From contig CACXMZ010000001.1 of assembly GCA_902768975.1 (NCBI GenBank), positions 1 to 64,000 on the forward strand: a stretch of DNA of 64,000 bases, written 5' to 3'. This DNA comes from an uncultured Coriobacteriaceae bacterium. Lineage in GTDB: Bacteria; Actinomycetota; Coriobacteriia; Coriobacteriales; Eggerthellaceae. Numbering within the stretch: the first letter of the stretch is position 1; each line of letters begins with the position of its first letter. The notes beneath the pieces were generated by a model. It was not told the origin of the DNA and searched no databases. It saw only the letters and a list, made by a program, of their open reading frames with translations. Made by a program: the position numbers and the translations under genes. This document shows, piece after piece, positions 8,584 through 17,019 of the stretch.

Positions 8584-9615
8584 TTATTCGTCTGAGGTTT
8601 CAGATAAACCCGCCTTGGCCAGGAAATACAGCTTTGAAGGCTGCAAAACACCGTCGGTCCATCGGGCCTTCGCCCACTGCGGCATAAGGGTAAAGCTATA
8701 ACGATGCAAACTACCATCGGGCAATTCTACGGGAATCGCACGCGCAAAGGCAGCCTGTGCTCCCAGTTTCCAGCGATGGTCTGCCACGCCCAAGCTTTCC
8801 AGCAAGCCCATAAGCTGCGCAGCGGGGCCGTCGGTAAAGTTTGCAAGCACGGCTTCGGGCTGCTCTATGCCAAATTGAAGGTCAAAGGCAAAGGTGTTGC
8901 CCAGGCTTCCGTCTGGCCATACGTCGAACTGGAAGTCGATGCCAACGGGCGCCACCCCCATAAGCCTTGTTGCTTCAGCAAGCATAGGGGAATCGTAGGC
9001 AGAAAAACCAATGGCGTCGAACACGGACGCAAGGCGCGAAGGGTCTTGGGCGCAGGCTTCCCGTTCTTCGGCGTCCAGATAGCCGCACACGCGCAAGGGC
9101 GATCCTGGGCGCCCCCTAAACATGCCGAAAAATGACAGCTGCCATTCGGCGGGTAGGCGTTCATTCAAGCCAAGGTAGAGTTGAGCACGTTCGGGTTCTC
9201 CGAGTGCCTTACAGAAGGGCTCGACCAGCTCGGTATGACGGCGCGGCTGAAAGTGGACAGCACCAGCAGACAGCTCGGTCTTTTTCGTGTCTAGTTCAAA
9301 ACCAAAGCTGATGTTTTCGTATTCACCACATTCATTTGCATACCAGTCGATGAGCGCTTCTGTTCCGCGCGCAGCATCGGACTCTATGCAAAAGCCTGGC
9401 TCGATTTTTCCATAAAGCACCGTGACATCAAGAAAAGGGTCGCCAATAAGCGGGTGCTCCAGGTAAACACTCGGGAACTTCTCCCCCACCATAAAGGGCA
9501 CCACTGCTTCACGGGCGCGTTCGAGGCTTTCGCCAAACAAAACCGGCCCGCGTCCTTCGTCGGCTGCCTGAAGCATGAGTGTTTGAAGTGCGAGCGCGTG
9601 GCTTAGCGTCTTCAT
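8584..9615 (-). CDS. Unrecognised 343-residue protein
   Basis: I do not recognise a family. The protein is soluble (no signal peptide or membrane segment) and looks rich in beta-strand, with aromatic/acidic alternations such as VGIDFQFDVWPDG (about 222-234) and FAFDLQFG, and the stretch FFGMFRGRPGSPLRVCGYL (about 163-181). The start is preceded by GGTGG. It begins 12 bases after the stop of the GGDEF gene, so it is very likely co-transcribed with it, and is followed by the C11 protease gene. Its position suggests a role linked to the cyclic-di-GMP or protease functions, but no reaction can be assigned. Confidence 0.75.
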   Translation of the reverse strand: MKTLSHALALQTLMLQAADEGRGPVLFGESLERAREAVVPFMVGEKFPSVYLEHPLIGDPFLDVTVLYGKIEPGFCIESDAARGTEALIDWYANECGEYENISFGFELDTKKTELSAGAVHFQPRRHTELVEPFCKALGEPERAQLYLGLNERLPAEWQLSFFGMFRGRPGSPLRVCGYLDAEEREACAQDPSRLASVFDAIGFSAYDSPMLAEATRLMGVAPVGIDFQFDVWPDGSLGNTFAFDLQFGIEQPEAVLANFTDGPAAQLMGLLESLGVADHRWKLGAQAAFARAIPVELPDGSLHRYSFTLMPQWAKARWTDGVLQPSKLYFLAKAGLSETSDE

Positions 9616-9627
9616 AATCCACCCATC

Positions 9628-11256
9628 TTACAGATGCACGAGTCTTACGGATTCCCGCTCCCCTGGTTTGTCCATGCTTTTCTTCACGGCATAAAGCGCG
9701 TTGTCGGCTTCATTGAGAAAGTCGTTCTGGATCTGCCCTTCGGAAGGAATGCTATTGCATATCCCCTGCGAAATCGACACGCTGCCAATTTCACCCGTAT
9801 CGCCAAAGGCTATTTCTTCTTCAAGCACCCTCTTACCCAGTTCATGGGCAATGCTTTTTACTTCTTCGTCGCTTTTGTTTTCATAGAGCATAACGAATTC
9901 GTCGCCGCCATAGCGCGCACAAAAGACTCCATGCTTGTCGGAAACGTCCTGAATAACATTCGCCACCGTTTGCAGGCAAATGTCACCGGCCAGGTGCCCG
10001 TAGGTGTCGTTGTAATCCTTGAACATGTCAATGTCCATGATAGATACCGCAAAGGGCGTTTTGTACTTCTTTGCGTTTTCGAACATCGACGAAATAAGCT
10101 GGTCGAGTTTAAGGCGATTAGCAAGGCCCGTCAGCGGGTCTTTTTCCACCTGCGACTGGAGCATCTTGTTTTCTTGGCGAATCCGCTCCTGTTCCTTTCG
10201 CTGGGCATTCATTATGTTGATCAGGTCGATCGAGTAGTGATATATCCTGTTTTGTTCGTCTTGCTGCTGTTCGGCCAGGTAGTACTGTTCGCGCAAATGG
10301 TGGTTCACCATTTCAACGTCGCCCTTCTTTTCGAAATATGCGATTTCAAGCGACGAAATGATTTTTTTCATCAGTATAACGGGGCTTGCATCTACCGTAT
10401 CCTTGATAGCTTCGATTACCTCTTTGGCGTCGTCGAGCTTGCCATAGTCAATCAGGATGTGGCAGAAATCTTCTAAGTCCGTTATGAAGTCGTAGAGCCT
10501 ATAGGAGTCACGCAGTTTTTTAATGATGTCCGTACGGCGTGCCTCGTACTCTTCTTCATTGCCCTCCAAAACACAGATTATGAGCCTGAGCATAGATATA
10601 GGCACAAAGACACTCGGGGTGTTGGAAACGTCGGTCTCTTCTTCAAGTTTAGCGATTTCTGCATCTACTGCTTTGGTGCCAGCCACGTCGCCCATAAGAG
10701 CAGAAAGCATGCCTTCCGAAAAGTAACCGTTGATCATATTCTGATAGTAATAGAAGTCGTCCTTGGGACTCATGGCCTGGAGCCTGGTACCTTCGCGCAC
10801 ATAGTCGATGGCCTTTTCGTAGCTATGCATCCTCGCATAGACCTGGCCAATATTGTTATTAATAATACTCAGCAGATAATTGTTTTCGATCTTTTCACAC
10901 GTGTGCATTGCATTCATCAAGTACAGGTAGGCCACGTCGAAGCTACCGTTGTTGAGCGCGTCCACCGCAACATAATTATACGCACGGGCGAGAAGCTCGT
11001 TTTCGCGCGCCAATTCAAAAAAGGAAATGGCTTTAGCAAGGTTAACTCGAAAGCTTGAATAGCCCTTTTCGAAGGTGTAGAGAGCGTCGGCCATGTGGAA
11101 GTGCACGAAACCTTGCAGGGCGAAATCCCCTAATTCATAGGCGACATCTTTCAGTTCTGCAAGCGTGTCCAACACTTCTTCTGAAATGTTGAGCTTTTGC
11201 TCATACACCTTTTCGATGAGTTCTACCGTGCTTGAATCATATTTGTTGATATCCAT
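9628..11256 (-). CDS. Diguanylate cyclase with N-terminal TPR-like helical region (GGDEF protein)
   Basis: 542 residues. Residues 1 to about 340 are helical, TPR-like repeats with no membrane segment; a coiled-coil linker (QRKEQERIRQENKMLQSQVEKD) leads to a full GGDEF domain from about 370 (DPLTGLANR, DIDMFKDYNDTYGH, ARYGGDEFVMLYE). The GGDEF signature is intact, so cyclic-di-GMP synthesis from two GTP is expected. The usual RxxD inhibitory site just before it is not seen. The ATG lies 2 bases after the stop of the HD-GYP-like gene, pairing a probable maker with a probable breaker of the messenger. Cytosolic, probably controlled by protein contacts through the TPR region. Confidence 0.9.
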   Translation of the reverse strand: MDINKYDSSTVELIEKVYEQKLNISEEVLDTLAELKDVAYELGDFALQGFVHFHMADALYTFEKGYSSFRVNLAKAISFFELARENELLARAYNYVAVDALNNGSFDVAYLYLMNAMHTCEKIENNYLLSIINNNIGQVYARMHSYEKAIDYVREGTRLQAMSPKDDFYYYQNMINGYFSEGMLSALMGDVAGTKAVDAEIAKLEEETDVSNTPSVFVPISMLRLIICVLEGNEEEYEARRTDIIKKLRDSYRLYDFITDLEDFCHILIDYGKLDDAKEVIEAIKDTVDASPVILMKKIISSLEIAYFEKKGDVEMVNHHLREQYYLAEQQQDEQNRIYHYSIDLINIMNAQRKEQERIRQENKMLQSQVEKDPLTGLANRLKLDQLISSMFENAKKYKTPFAVSIMDIDMFKDYNDTYGHLAGDICLQTVANVIQDVSDKHGVFCARYGGDEFVMLYENKSDEEVKSIAHELGKRVLEEEIAFGDTGEIGSVSISQGICNSIPSEGQIQNDFLNEADNALYAVKKSMDKPGERESVRLVHL

Positions 11257-11258
11257 GG

Positions 11259-13136
11259 TTAGCGCATCACTTTCTCGAGAATGGTATAGGTATGACGATA
11301 CTTATCATCGCGTCCGGAGTTTAAAATGGCCTCCAGCTCAAGATATACTTCCTCGTCATCAAATAGCTCGAGCAAAAACGGCGCATAACGTGTGCCGCTT
11401 CCCTCTTTCAGCTCTGAAACAAACCCATCAAGTGTCTTACCTTTTTTGTACGTACGCCCAACATTGTCGGTGGCGGCATCAAGGCAATCTGCACAGGCAA
11501 CGAGGTCAACCACCAAACGATTCTTGACCTTTTCTGGGTCATACGTCTCTGGATACCCGCCCTTACCGTCATACCAACGCTGATGTCCAAGAGCAACATC
11601 GGCATAATCCTTGGTCTTTTCGTGCTTGGAAAGAAGACGCGCCCCAACCTCGGGATGGCAACGTATCCAGTCGAATTCTCTGTCGTAGAGCGGTCTGCCG
11701 TACGTAATAATTGTTTCCACGACAAATAGTTTTCCTATATCGTGGCAAGCAGCAGCACGCCAAATATGATCCATAATTGCATCGACGTCCGGATATCCCG
11801 GGGTATTTGCAAACATATCCGGGTGCTTTCTAAAAAGGTGCTTGGCCAAACATGCGCTTAAATCTGCAACAGACAAAGAATGAATATACGTAGGTGGATG
11901 AATGGCTGCGAGAAGTTCCAAACACATGGTTCCAAAGTCGGCTGCTCCGTCGATATCTATGAAGTTATCGAGCAGGAAAGCCAGCTCGGTCAAGAGGAAA
12001 GGCAGATTTCCCAGCTTAGGCATCCCGTGAACATATCGGATGAGCTCTTTATAAAAACCGACGAGCGTTTCCTGGTCTTTTTCGCTTATATTATCCCGAT
12101 CGATGGTAAGCATGTATTCAAGAGGAACCGTCGTTTTACGCTGCATTTCATCAACATTGTAGATATCGTTCTTTGAGTTTGCCGCAAATTCGATGAGCCG
12201 AGCCTTATACGCTTCCTTGTCGATATCGCCAGCAAGATAAGCACAGCGCGTGGCTGCAAATAGTATGGTACCTGTCGAATTGCGATCTTTAAGGTGCTCG
12301 TACTCACGCTCCCATATCTCTAGAAGGAGCTTGGCCTTTTCGTTTATTTCCGCAAGCTGCTTTTGATTGAAGCCAATCATGTTATGAAAAATAGTCATGA
12401 GGCTGCAATAGTGCAGGGTACGGAACTCGTGGTATATCCAGTCGAAGTCTGGCACTAGTTCTCGGTACTCTGGAACATCCTTAAGCGAAAGAGCGCGCCG
12501 CAGTAATTGAAGAATGGGCTCGGAAAGAGCGCTGTCTTCCTTGGTGAGCGGATACTCATACAGTGTCATGATATATCTGGCATTAATGAGAACTGCTTCC
12601 CGAACAGGACCTTCTGGTAATGTCTTCAGCTTCTCTGGCGGCAGATATTCCAAAATGCGGTTTACTGCTTGAAGTCCTTCCTCTCTACACTTGACGGCAG
12701 AATCGGAATACGGATATACCCTTCGCACCATGGTTAGGTAGGCATAGGTAGCCATGACGAAATCGTCCAGTGATCTTATGATGGCTTCTTCGTCATGCTT
12801 TCTTTCTGCATCCTCGCAAAGACGGCGCGCTACTCGGTATATGGTCGGAGCATCCATGTTGTCCATGACATATGCATCCATAAGGTTTTCGCGCAAATCG
12901 CGAAGAACCACAACTTCCTCTTCGGTTAGGAGGCGATTGCTATCGAGCACCGGCATCAGATAATCATTCAATAAGCCGGTCTTAATCTGAGCGATATCTC
13001 CTATTCTACGGAAGTTAGTCAAGAGTTCTTCGCGGTATGACGCAGCATCCTCGGAATTTGCAATTTGAGGTGATGAAAGCTCTCTAATCCAGGTACTGAG
13101 CTCTACAAATTTTTCAGCAACTTCCCTTAAGGTCAC
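11259..13136 (-). CDS. HD-GYP-like phosphodiesterase with helical N-terminal region (paralogue 1)
   Basis: 625 residues from a GTG at 13136 preceded by GGAAGGA; a GTG at 13166 is possible but has no good ribosome site, and the same internal start in the paralogue at 20536-22413 gives exactly the same length. The N-terminal about 440 residues are helical. The HD-GYP-like domain shows AACHDIGK (about 463-470), CHPEVGARLL, GHQRWYDGKGGYP and ADCLDAATDNVGR. HD-GYP enzymes degrade cyclic-di-GMP. Here the usual HH pair reads HQ, a substitution not found in paralogue 2, so metal binding may be altered. First gene of the HD-GYP/GGDEF/343-residue/C11 set. By eye about 70% identical to paralogue 2. Confidence 0.88.
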   Translation of the reverse strand: MTLREVAEKFVELSTWIRELSSPQIANSEDAASYREELLTNFRRIGDIAQIKTGLLNDYLMPVLDSNRLLTEEEVVVLRDLRENLMDAYVMDNMDAPTIYRVARRLCEDAERKHDEEAIIRSLDDFVMATYAYLTMVRRVYPYSDSAVKCREEGLQAVNRILEYLPPEKLKTLPEGPVREAVLINARYIMTLYEYPLTKEDSALSEPILQLLRRALSLKDVPEYRELVPDFDWIYHEFRTLHYCSLMTIFHNMIGFNQKQLAEINEKAKLLLEIWEREYEHLKDRNSTGTILFAATRCAYLAGDIDKEAYKARLIEFAANSKNDIYNVDEMQRKTTVPLEYMLTIDRDNISEKDQETLVGFYKELIRYVHGMPKLGNLPFLLTELAFLLDNFIDIDGAADFGTMCLELLAAIHPPTYIHSLSVADLSACLAKHLFRKHPDMFANTPGYPDVDAIMDHIWRAAACHDIGKLFVVETIITYGRPLYDREFDWIRCHPEVGARLLSKHEKTKDYADVALGHQRWYDGKGGYPETYDPEKVKNRLVVDLVACADCLDAATDNVGRTYKKGKTLDGFVSELKEGSGTRYAPFLLELFDDEEVYLELEAILNSGRDDKYRHTYTILEKVMR

Positions 13137-13267
13137 ATTGCTTCCTTCCAATACGTATGCTCTCACGCCAGCACTAACTCTCGCTTTTTTTAATTCTAGT
13201 TGAAATATCGTTGTGCAACCACCATTATTTGGATAATCCTGGCGTATACACCATATATTTTAGAGCA

Positions 13268-15040
13268 TCAGTTCCCGGACCAAAGAGGAATTGAGCCACC
13301 GGGAATAGCGGCAATCAAGTCGCGTGTGTAGTCTTCCTGGGGGTTGGCAAAAAGATCTTCGCAGCTGCCTGACTCCACCATTTTCCCGTCGCGCATCACG
13401 ATGACCTCGTCAGCGCTCTGACGCACAACTGCCAAATCGTGGGTAATGAATAGGTAAGACAGGTTCAATTCGGCCTGCAAGTCGGTGAGTAATTGCAGAA
13501 TCTGCGCCTGCACAAGCACGTCAAGGGCCGAAACCGCTTCGTCGAGCACAACAATTTCAGGATTCAAGGCAAGGGCGCGGGCAATTGCCACACGCTGACG
13601 CTGACCACCCGAAAGTTCGCCTGGGTAACGGCGCATGGCAGAGCGCGGTAGGGAAACTAGGTCGAGCAGTTCCGCCACACGCTTTTCGCGTTCTTCGCGT
13701 GTCCCAATTTTATGAATGCGTAAGGGTTCTTCAATACAGCGATAAATCGACATCATAGGGTCGAGCGAACCGTAGGGGTTTTGGAAAACGGGTTGCATCT
13801 TGCGGCGCAGCTTAAACATGTCCGCAGCGCTTAGCGTAGAACTGGGCACACCTTCGTAGTAGACTTCGCCCGAAGTCGCCTTCAGTAAGCCCAGCAAGAT
13901 ATTGGCTACCGTCGATTTGCCTGAACCCGACTCGCCCACAATAGCTAGGGTTGTGCCACGACGAATGGAAAAAGAAACGTCGTCCACGGCACGGAGTTCC
14001 TGCTTTTCGCCCTTGGCACCGCGAATATCAAAGACTTTCACCAGGTTTTCTGCGCGCAGTACTTCATCGGAGTCGCTTTGTTCGCTTGAAGAATCTGAAA
14101 CTTCATGCGCACTTTGCGCAGCTTCGACCCCGGCGCTTAGGCGCTGCGAAGACAAAGACGGAGCCGCCTGCACCAAGCGCTTCGTGTAGGGGTGGCGCGG
14201 GTTTTGCAAGATTTCCAGCGAAGGACCCGACTCAACAACGCGCCCGCGGTGCATAACTACCAAATACGAAGCACGTTCAGCTGCCAGGCCCAGGTCGTGG
14301 GTAATAAACATGACCGCGGTGCCCAACTCGCTCGTCAGGTTCTCTAGATGGTCAAGAATGCGCTTTTGGACGGTTACGTCGAGGGCAGAGGTTGGTTCGT
14401 CGGCAATAAGCAATTTTGGATGGCAGGCCAGGCCAATGCCGATAAGCGCACGCTGGCGCATGCCGCCAGAAAATTCATGAGGATACTGCTTGGAGCGGCG
14501 CTCGGCGTCGGGCAAGCCGGCGTGTTCGAGCATCTGTATAGCAAGCTTATGGGCTTCGCTACCCTTGGCAATATTGTTGGCAACCAGGGCTTCACGCACC
14601 TGAAAACCAATCGACCACACAGGGTTCAGGTTCGACATAGGATCCTGCGGCACCAGACCGATTTTCGAACCGCGCAGGTCCTCGTATTCTTTTCGGGTGC
14701 AGTGCGTAATATCTTTGCCATCAAATAGTATCTGGCCACCCGTTACCTTGCCCGTGCCAGGCAACAAGCCAATGACAGCAGCGGCAACGGTCGACTTTCC
14801 GGAGCCCGACTCACCCACGATGGCAATGGTCTGGCCTGGATAAATGGAAAAGTTTGCCTTACGTACCGCGGGAACGGTGCCCGTTGACGACTGGAAGGCA
14901 ACTTCGAGATCCTTCACCTCAAGCAGGGGCTTAAGGTCCGCTCCATTCGCCTGTTCCTGCACGTGATCCTGTGCCTGCTCTTGCACTTCGGCGGCCTCTT
15001 GAGCCCCTACTGCCTGCGAGGATGTTTCTGCTTGAAGCAT
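13268..15040 (-). CDS. oppDF: Oligopeptide ABC transporter, fused double ATPase (OppD-OppF)
   Basis: 590 residues containing two complete ABC ATPase domains. First: Walker A GESGSGKS near residue 77, signature FSGGMRQRA, Walker B LLIADEPTSALD. Second: GESGSGKS near 375, signature LSGGQRQRV, Walker B IVVLDEAVSALD. OppD and OppF are usually separate genes; here one polypeptide supplies both nucleotide-binding sites. It powers peptide import through the OppB/OppC channel. Its ATG overlaps the last base of oppC. A 100-base gap separates it from the following HD-GYP gene. Residues 1-35 are a Gln/Glu/Ala-rich leader of unknown use. Confidence 0.95.
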   Translation of the reverse strand: MLQAETSSQAVGAQEAAEVQEQAQDHVQEQANGADLKPLLEVKDLEVAFQSSTGTVPAVRKANFSIYPGQTIAIVGESGSGKSTVAAAVIGLLPGTGKVTGGQILFDGKDITHCTRKEYEDLRGSKIGLVPQDPMSNLNPVWSIGFQVREALVANNIAKGSEAHKLAIQMLEHAGLPDAERRSKQYPHEFSGGMRQRALIGIGLACHPKLLIADEPTSALDVTVQKRILDHLENLTSELGTAVMFITHDLGLAAERASYLVVMHRGRVVESGPSLEILQNPRHPYTKRLVQAAPSLSSQRLSAGVEAAQSAHEVSDSSSEQSDSDEVLRAENLVKVFDIRGAKGEKQELRAVDDVSFSIRRGTTLAIVGESGSGKSTVANILLGLLKATSGEVYYEGVPSSTLSAADMFKLRRKMQPVFQNPYGSLDPMMSIYRCIEEPLRIHKIGTREEREKRVAELLDLVSLPRSAMRRYPGELSGGQRQRVAIARALALNPEIVVLDEAVSALDVLVQAQILQLLTDLQAELNLSYLFITHDLAVVRQSADEVIVMRDGKMVESGSCEDLFANPQEDYTRDLIAAIPGGSIPLWSGN

Positions 15041-15987
15041 TATTTCCTCGCTTTCGGGTCAAGGGCGTCGCGGACAACGTCGCCCATCATAATGAAGCCA
15101 AGCACGGTCATGGCCAAGGCACCTGCTGGGAAGAACAAGACCTGCGGAGCCTGACGGAGCACGCTGCGCGCCGAAGCAATGTCGGCGCCCCAGGAAACAA
15201 TCGTCGGTGGCAAACCAATGCCAAGGAAGGACAAGGTCGCTTCGGTCACAATGTATGAACCAAGAGCAACCGTCGCATACACAATAATCGGGGCGGCTGC
15301 ATTAGGCAAAATGTGGCGAAGCATATTCGCCCAGCCCCCCGAACCAAGGGCACGCGCGGCGGTCACGTATTCTTCTTGTTTTGCTTCTATAACCGCACTT
15401 CGACATATGCGCGCAATTTGCGGCCAACCGAAGAGCGAAATGACAATAACAACCGTCCATATGGTGCGCGACTCTTTGAAGATTTGCATGATAACGATAG
15501 CCGCCAACACAAAGGGAATCGCAAAGAAGATGTCGGTAACGCGCGAAAGCAGCGAATCTGCCCAGCCGCCGCGGTAGCCCGCAATCGAGCCCATAATGAC
15601 ACCGATGGTAACGGAAAGCAGCATCGAAAGGACGCCTACGGAAACCGACGCACGGGCCCCGTAGATGGTTCGCGCGTAAATGTCGCAGCCTTGCTTGTCA
15701 AAACCAAAGGGATGCCCAGGACCCGGTGCTTCAAGCGAATGCTTTAAAACGCAATAGCGCGGGTCCGCCGAAGTAAAAAGCTGAGGGAACAAAGCCATGA
15801 GCAAAGAAAGCAAAATAAGGGCGGCGGAAATCCAAAAAATGGGACGACGACGCAATTGCCGCCACGCTTCGCCAAATAAAGACGCTGGGGGGCGGTCGTC
15901 GGGCACTGCGTCAACAGCGCCGAGCCCCGTTTCGTCAATGTCGGAAAAACTGTGTTCCTGCCCAGGATATATTGTGTCTTTACTCAT
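15040..15987 (-). CDS. oppC: Oligopeptide ABC transporter permease (OppC-type)
   Basis: 315 residues. It has a cytoplasmic N-terminus of about 45 residues, a first membrane segment near 52-72, then the inner-membrane permease domain with about five further segments and the EAA loop region (EAKQEEYVTAARALGSGG), which contacts the ATPase. The family N-terminal stretch before the first transmembrane helix (RRRPIFWISAALILL) is typical of DppC/OppC. It overlaps the end of oppB by 8 bases and abuts the fused ATPase gene, so the three are translated from one message. Confidence 0.93.
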   Translation of the reverse strand: MSKDTIYPGQEHSFSDIDETGLGAVDAVPDDRPPASLFGEAWRQLRRRPIFWISAALILLSLLMALFPQLFTSADPRYCVLKHSLEAPGPGHPFGFDKQGCDIYARTIYGARASVSVGVLSMLLSVTIGVIMGSIAGYRGGWADSLLSRVTDIFFAIPFVLAAIVIMQIFKESRTIWTVVIVISLFGWPQIARICRSAVIEAKQEEYVTAARALGSGGWANMLRHILPNAAAPIIVYATVALGSYIVTEATLSFLGIGLPPTIVSWGADIASARSVLRQAPQVLFFPAGALAMTVLGFIMMGDVVRDALDPKARK

Positions 15988-16906
15988 ATCTAATCCTTGG
16001 GTCTAGAGCCGCATAGAGCAGGTCGACAATAAGCGAAGTAAAAATGTAGACGAGCACGAGGATGGTGGTGAATGAAACCACCGTCGCCGCTTCGCCTTGG
16101 AAAATGGCCTTGTACATGGTGCCGCCAACACCTGGAATATTGAAGATACCTTCGGTGACGATTGCACCGCCCATCAGCGCGCCGAGGTCGGCGCCGATAA
16201 AGGTGATAACGGGAATCAAGGAATTGCGCAGGATATGACGCACAACCACCTTGGGACGGCTTAAGCCCTTCGCTGTGGCAGTGCGCACGTAATCTGCCGT
16301 CGCATTTTCGGCAACTTCGGTGCGTGTCAGGCGCAAAATGTAAGCAAAGGAAACAGCCCCCAATACAATTGCTGGCATAAGCATGGACTTAAAGGACATA
16401 CTCTGGTCAACCGTTACGGGAAGCCAGCCCAGCTTCACCCCTATGATAAATTGCAAAAGGAAGCCTATAACAAAGACCGGAATGGCAATCAGGAAGAGCG
16501 AAAGCACAAGGACCGTTGAATCGAAAACGCCGCCGCGGCGCAGGCCAGCAAAAACGCCGAACAGAATGCCAAACACAGACTCGAACACAATGGCCATCAG
16601 CGCCAGTTTTAGCGTCCACGGGAAGGCGTCGGCCATAACCTCTACGACCGGGCGGCCCGAAAAGGTCATGCCAAAGTCGAAGGTAAAAATACCTTTGAGG
16701 TAATAGAGGTACTGGATTAAAAGCGGCTGGTCGAGGTGGTATTCCCTCTCGATAGCTGCGCGCACGGCAGGCGGCAAGCCCTTGTCGCCACCAAGAGCAG
16801 CGATAGGGTCCCCCGGCAGGGCGTAGACCATAGCAAAGATAAGGAAAGTAGCCCCGAAAAAAACGGGGATCAGCTGAAGTAATCTGCGTCCTACATACCG
16901 TTTCAC
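15980..16906 (-). CDS. oppB: Oligopeptide ABC transporter permease (OppB-type)
   Basis: 308 residues with six predicted membrane segments. The N-terminus MKRYVGRRLLQLIPVFFGAT and the motif ALPGDPI are hallmarks of DppB/OppB; the EAA loop reads TRTEVAENATADYVRTATAKGLS. It forms the peptide channel with OppC. It lies 113 bases downstream of oppA, with a stable hairpin in the gap, and overlaps oppC. Confidence 0.93.
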   Translation of the reverse strand: MKRYVGRRLLQLIPVFFGATFLIFAMVYALPGDPIAALGGDKGLPPAVRAAIEREYHLDQPLLIQYLYYLKGIFTFDFGMTFSGRPVVEVMADAFPWTLKLALMAIVFESVFGILFGVFAGLRRGGVFDSTVLVLSLFLIAIPVFVIGFLLQFIIGVKLGWLPVTVDQSMSFKSMLMPAIVLGAVSFAYILRLTRTEVAENATADYVRTATAKGLSRPKVVVRHILRNSLIPVITFIGADLGALMGGAIVTEGIFNIPGVGGTMYKAIFQGEAATVVSFTTILVLVYIFTSLIVDLLYAALDPRIRYE

Positions 16907-16955
16907 TTAAGTACCTGTCGTTCAACACACTAACAATTACTAACCATTATAAACA

Positions 16956-16994
16956 GTGAGGGGCGGTTCAAAAAGAACCACCCCACACTTTTTT
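16956..16994. terminator. Intercistronic hairpin between oppA and oppB
   Basis: 14-base arms at 16956-16969 and 16975-16988 around an AAAAA loop. A run of six T follows on the plus strand only; on the minus strand, where the opp genes are read, it is not followed by a T tract. It is therefore more likely an mRNA-stabilising or partially terminating hairpin that lets the binding protein be made in excess. Confidence 0.6.
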
Positions 16995-17019
16995 AGTTCA
17001 AAGCCTCAGAAGTTTGCTG

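Noticed and set aside
13137-13267. Cyclic-di-GMP riboswitch near the HD-GYP and GGDEF genes
   Set aside because: The spacers at 13137-13267 and 22414-22706 contain no recognisable GEMM-type motifs; the only structure in the second is the dispersed palindrome and the tRNA terminator.
16956-16994. Terminator ending the oppA transcript
   Set aside because: The T run follows the hairpin only on the plus strand, where no gene is being read; kept only as an intercistronic hairpin.
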